A DNA stretch of 64,000 nucleotides from NCBI RefSeq assembly GCF_000325705.1, contig NC_019904.1, positions 132,001-196,000 of the forward strand, given 5' to 3'. The position numbers and the translations under genes were made by a program. Shown in pieces: positions 63,851-64,000 of the stretch. The stretch is from Echinicola vietnamensis DSM 17526 (lineage in GTDB: Bacteria; Bacteroidota; Bacteroidia; Cytophagales; Cyclobacteriaceae). Under the pieces are notes generated by a model. That model made no database searches. It had not been told where the DNA came from and saw nothing but the letters and a program-made list of their open reading frames with translations. Each line of letters opens with the position of its first letter. Position 1 is the stretch's first letter.

Positions 63851-64000
63851 CTAAAACCACCTTTGATTCCTCATTCGTACCCTTTTAGGGGACAGGTAAT
63901 ATCCTAATGACAACTCGTGGGAATTGTTCCTTCTATTGTTCAGAACATTGATGCTATGATCGTAGGCATACCCTACACGGATGTCCTCTGTAGCGAACAC
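63851..64000 (-). CDS. PorP/SprF-family T9SS-associated membrane protein, C-terminal end (partial)
   Basis: The last 49 codons and TAG of a gene cut by the right edge. The peptide 'IRVGYAYDHSINVLNNRRNN' continuing 'SHELSLGYYLSPKRVR' matches the final beta strands of PorP/SprF proteins (typical 'r.GYsYD....l....nsHEisl.y'). This family is an outer-membrane barrel that helps anchor or secrete type B T9SS cargo such as SprB. It heads or continues the operon with the OmpA-family, type B cargo and adhesin genes. Confidence 0.85.
   Translation of the reverse strand: MFATEDIRVGYAYDHSINVLNNRRNNSHELSLGYYLSPKRVRMRNQRWF

Overview
The window is chromosomal DNA from a Bacteroidota bacterium, most likely order Cytophagales, family Cyclobacteriaceae (Echinicola/Algoriphagus-like). 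The evidence is the gliding lipoprotein GldH, a PorP/SprF-type protein and a type B (gliding-associated) type IX secretion sorting domain, a BT_3928-type DoxX protein, DUF1599 and DUF3667 proteins, an archaeal-type ProS, and -7 boxes of the form TAnnTTTG. The assignment rests on gene content and protein style only; no database was searched.

Layout. 1-6.9 kb: the end of a probable hemA, a WG-repeat protein, nfeD-floA (flotillin-like), proS, and a lipoprotein with a Gly/Tyr-rich centre and a Ser/Arg-rich tail. 7-12.4 kb: an OmpP1/FadL-like porin, the DUF1599-DoxX-aroK operon, and divergently folP-dacA (c-di-AMP synthase). 12.4-13.2 kb: a gene-free island of dispersed and palindromic repeats; one repeat has an inverted relative at 2.0-2.15 kb. 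13.2-20.8 kb: kbl and tdh (threonine to glycine), an NlpE-like lipoprotein, an ArsC/YffB-like protein, a DUF3667 membrane protein, a MITE-like palindrome, hemL and a TPR/periplasmic-binding lipoprotein-like protein. 21-22.5 kb: guaA.

22.6-29.2 kb: a six-gene minus-strand operon ending in a strong terminator. It reads as an N-acetylgalactosamine route: Tat-exported GH109-type GalNAcase, sugar kinase, AgaS-type SIS isomerase/deaminase, tagatose-6-phosphate-type kinase and class II aldolase. It also holds a metal-dependent amidohydrolase where a GalNAc-6-P deacetylase would be expected, and a DeoR/AgaR-like operator lies upstream. 29.5-42.9 kb is mostly housekeeping: M42 peptidase, acyl-CoA carboxylase beta, Ppx/GppA, Ldh-family dehydrogenase, OsmC, GDP-mannose and KDO precursor enzymes, recQ, purD, ricT and gldH. 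42.9-49.9 kb: a 1330-aa DUF4011-type SF1 helicase with an apparently inactivated nuclease-like tail, an SDR, rlmD and an orphan.

50-64 kb: a minus-strand surface operon in the order porP/sprF-like (cut by the window edge), OmpA/PD40 protein, T9SS type B cargo with a DUF11-like domain, a 1948-aa adhesin-like protein built from tandem modules (five near-identical 264-bp units plus a mosaic of two other modules), and a 1337-aa protein with thrombospondin type 3 Ca-binding repeats and a duplicated unknown domain. This is probably a T9SS-exported cell-surface apparatus. It and the GalNAc operon are the two most interesting parts of the window. No tRNA, rRNA, CRISPR array, complete IS element or prophage was recognised.
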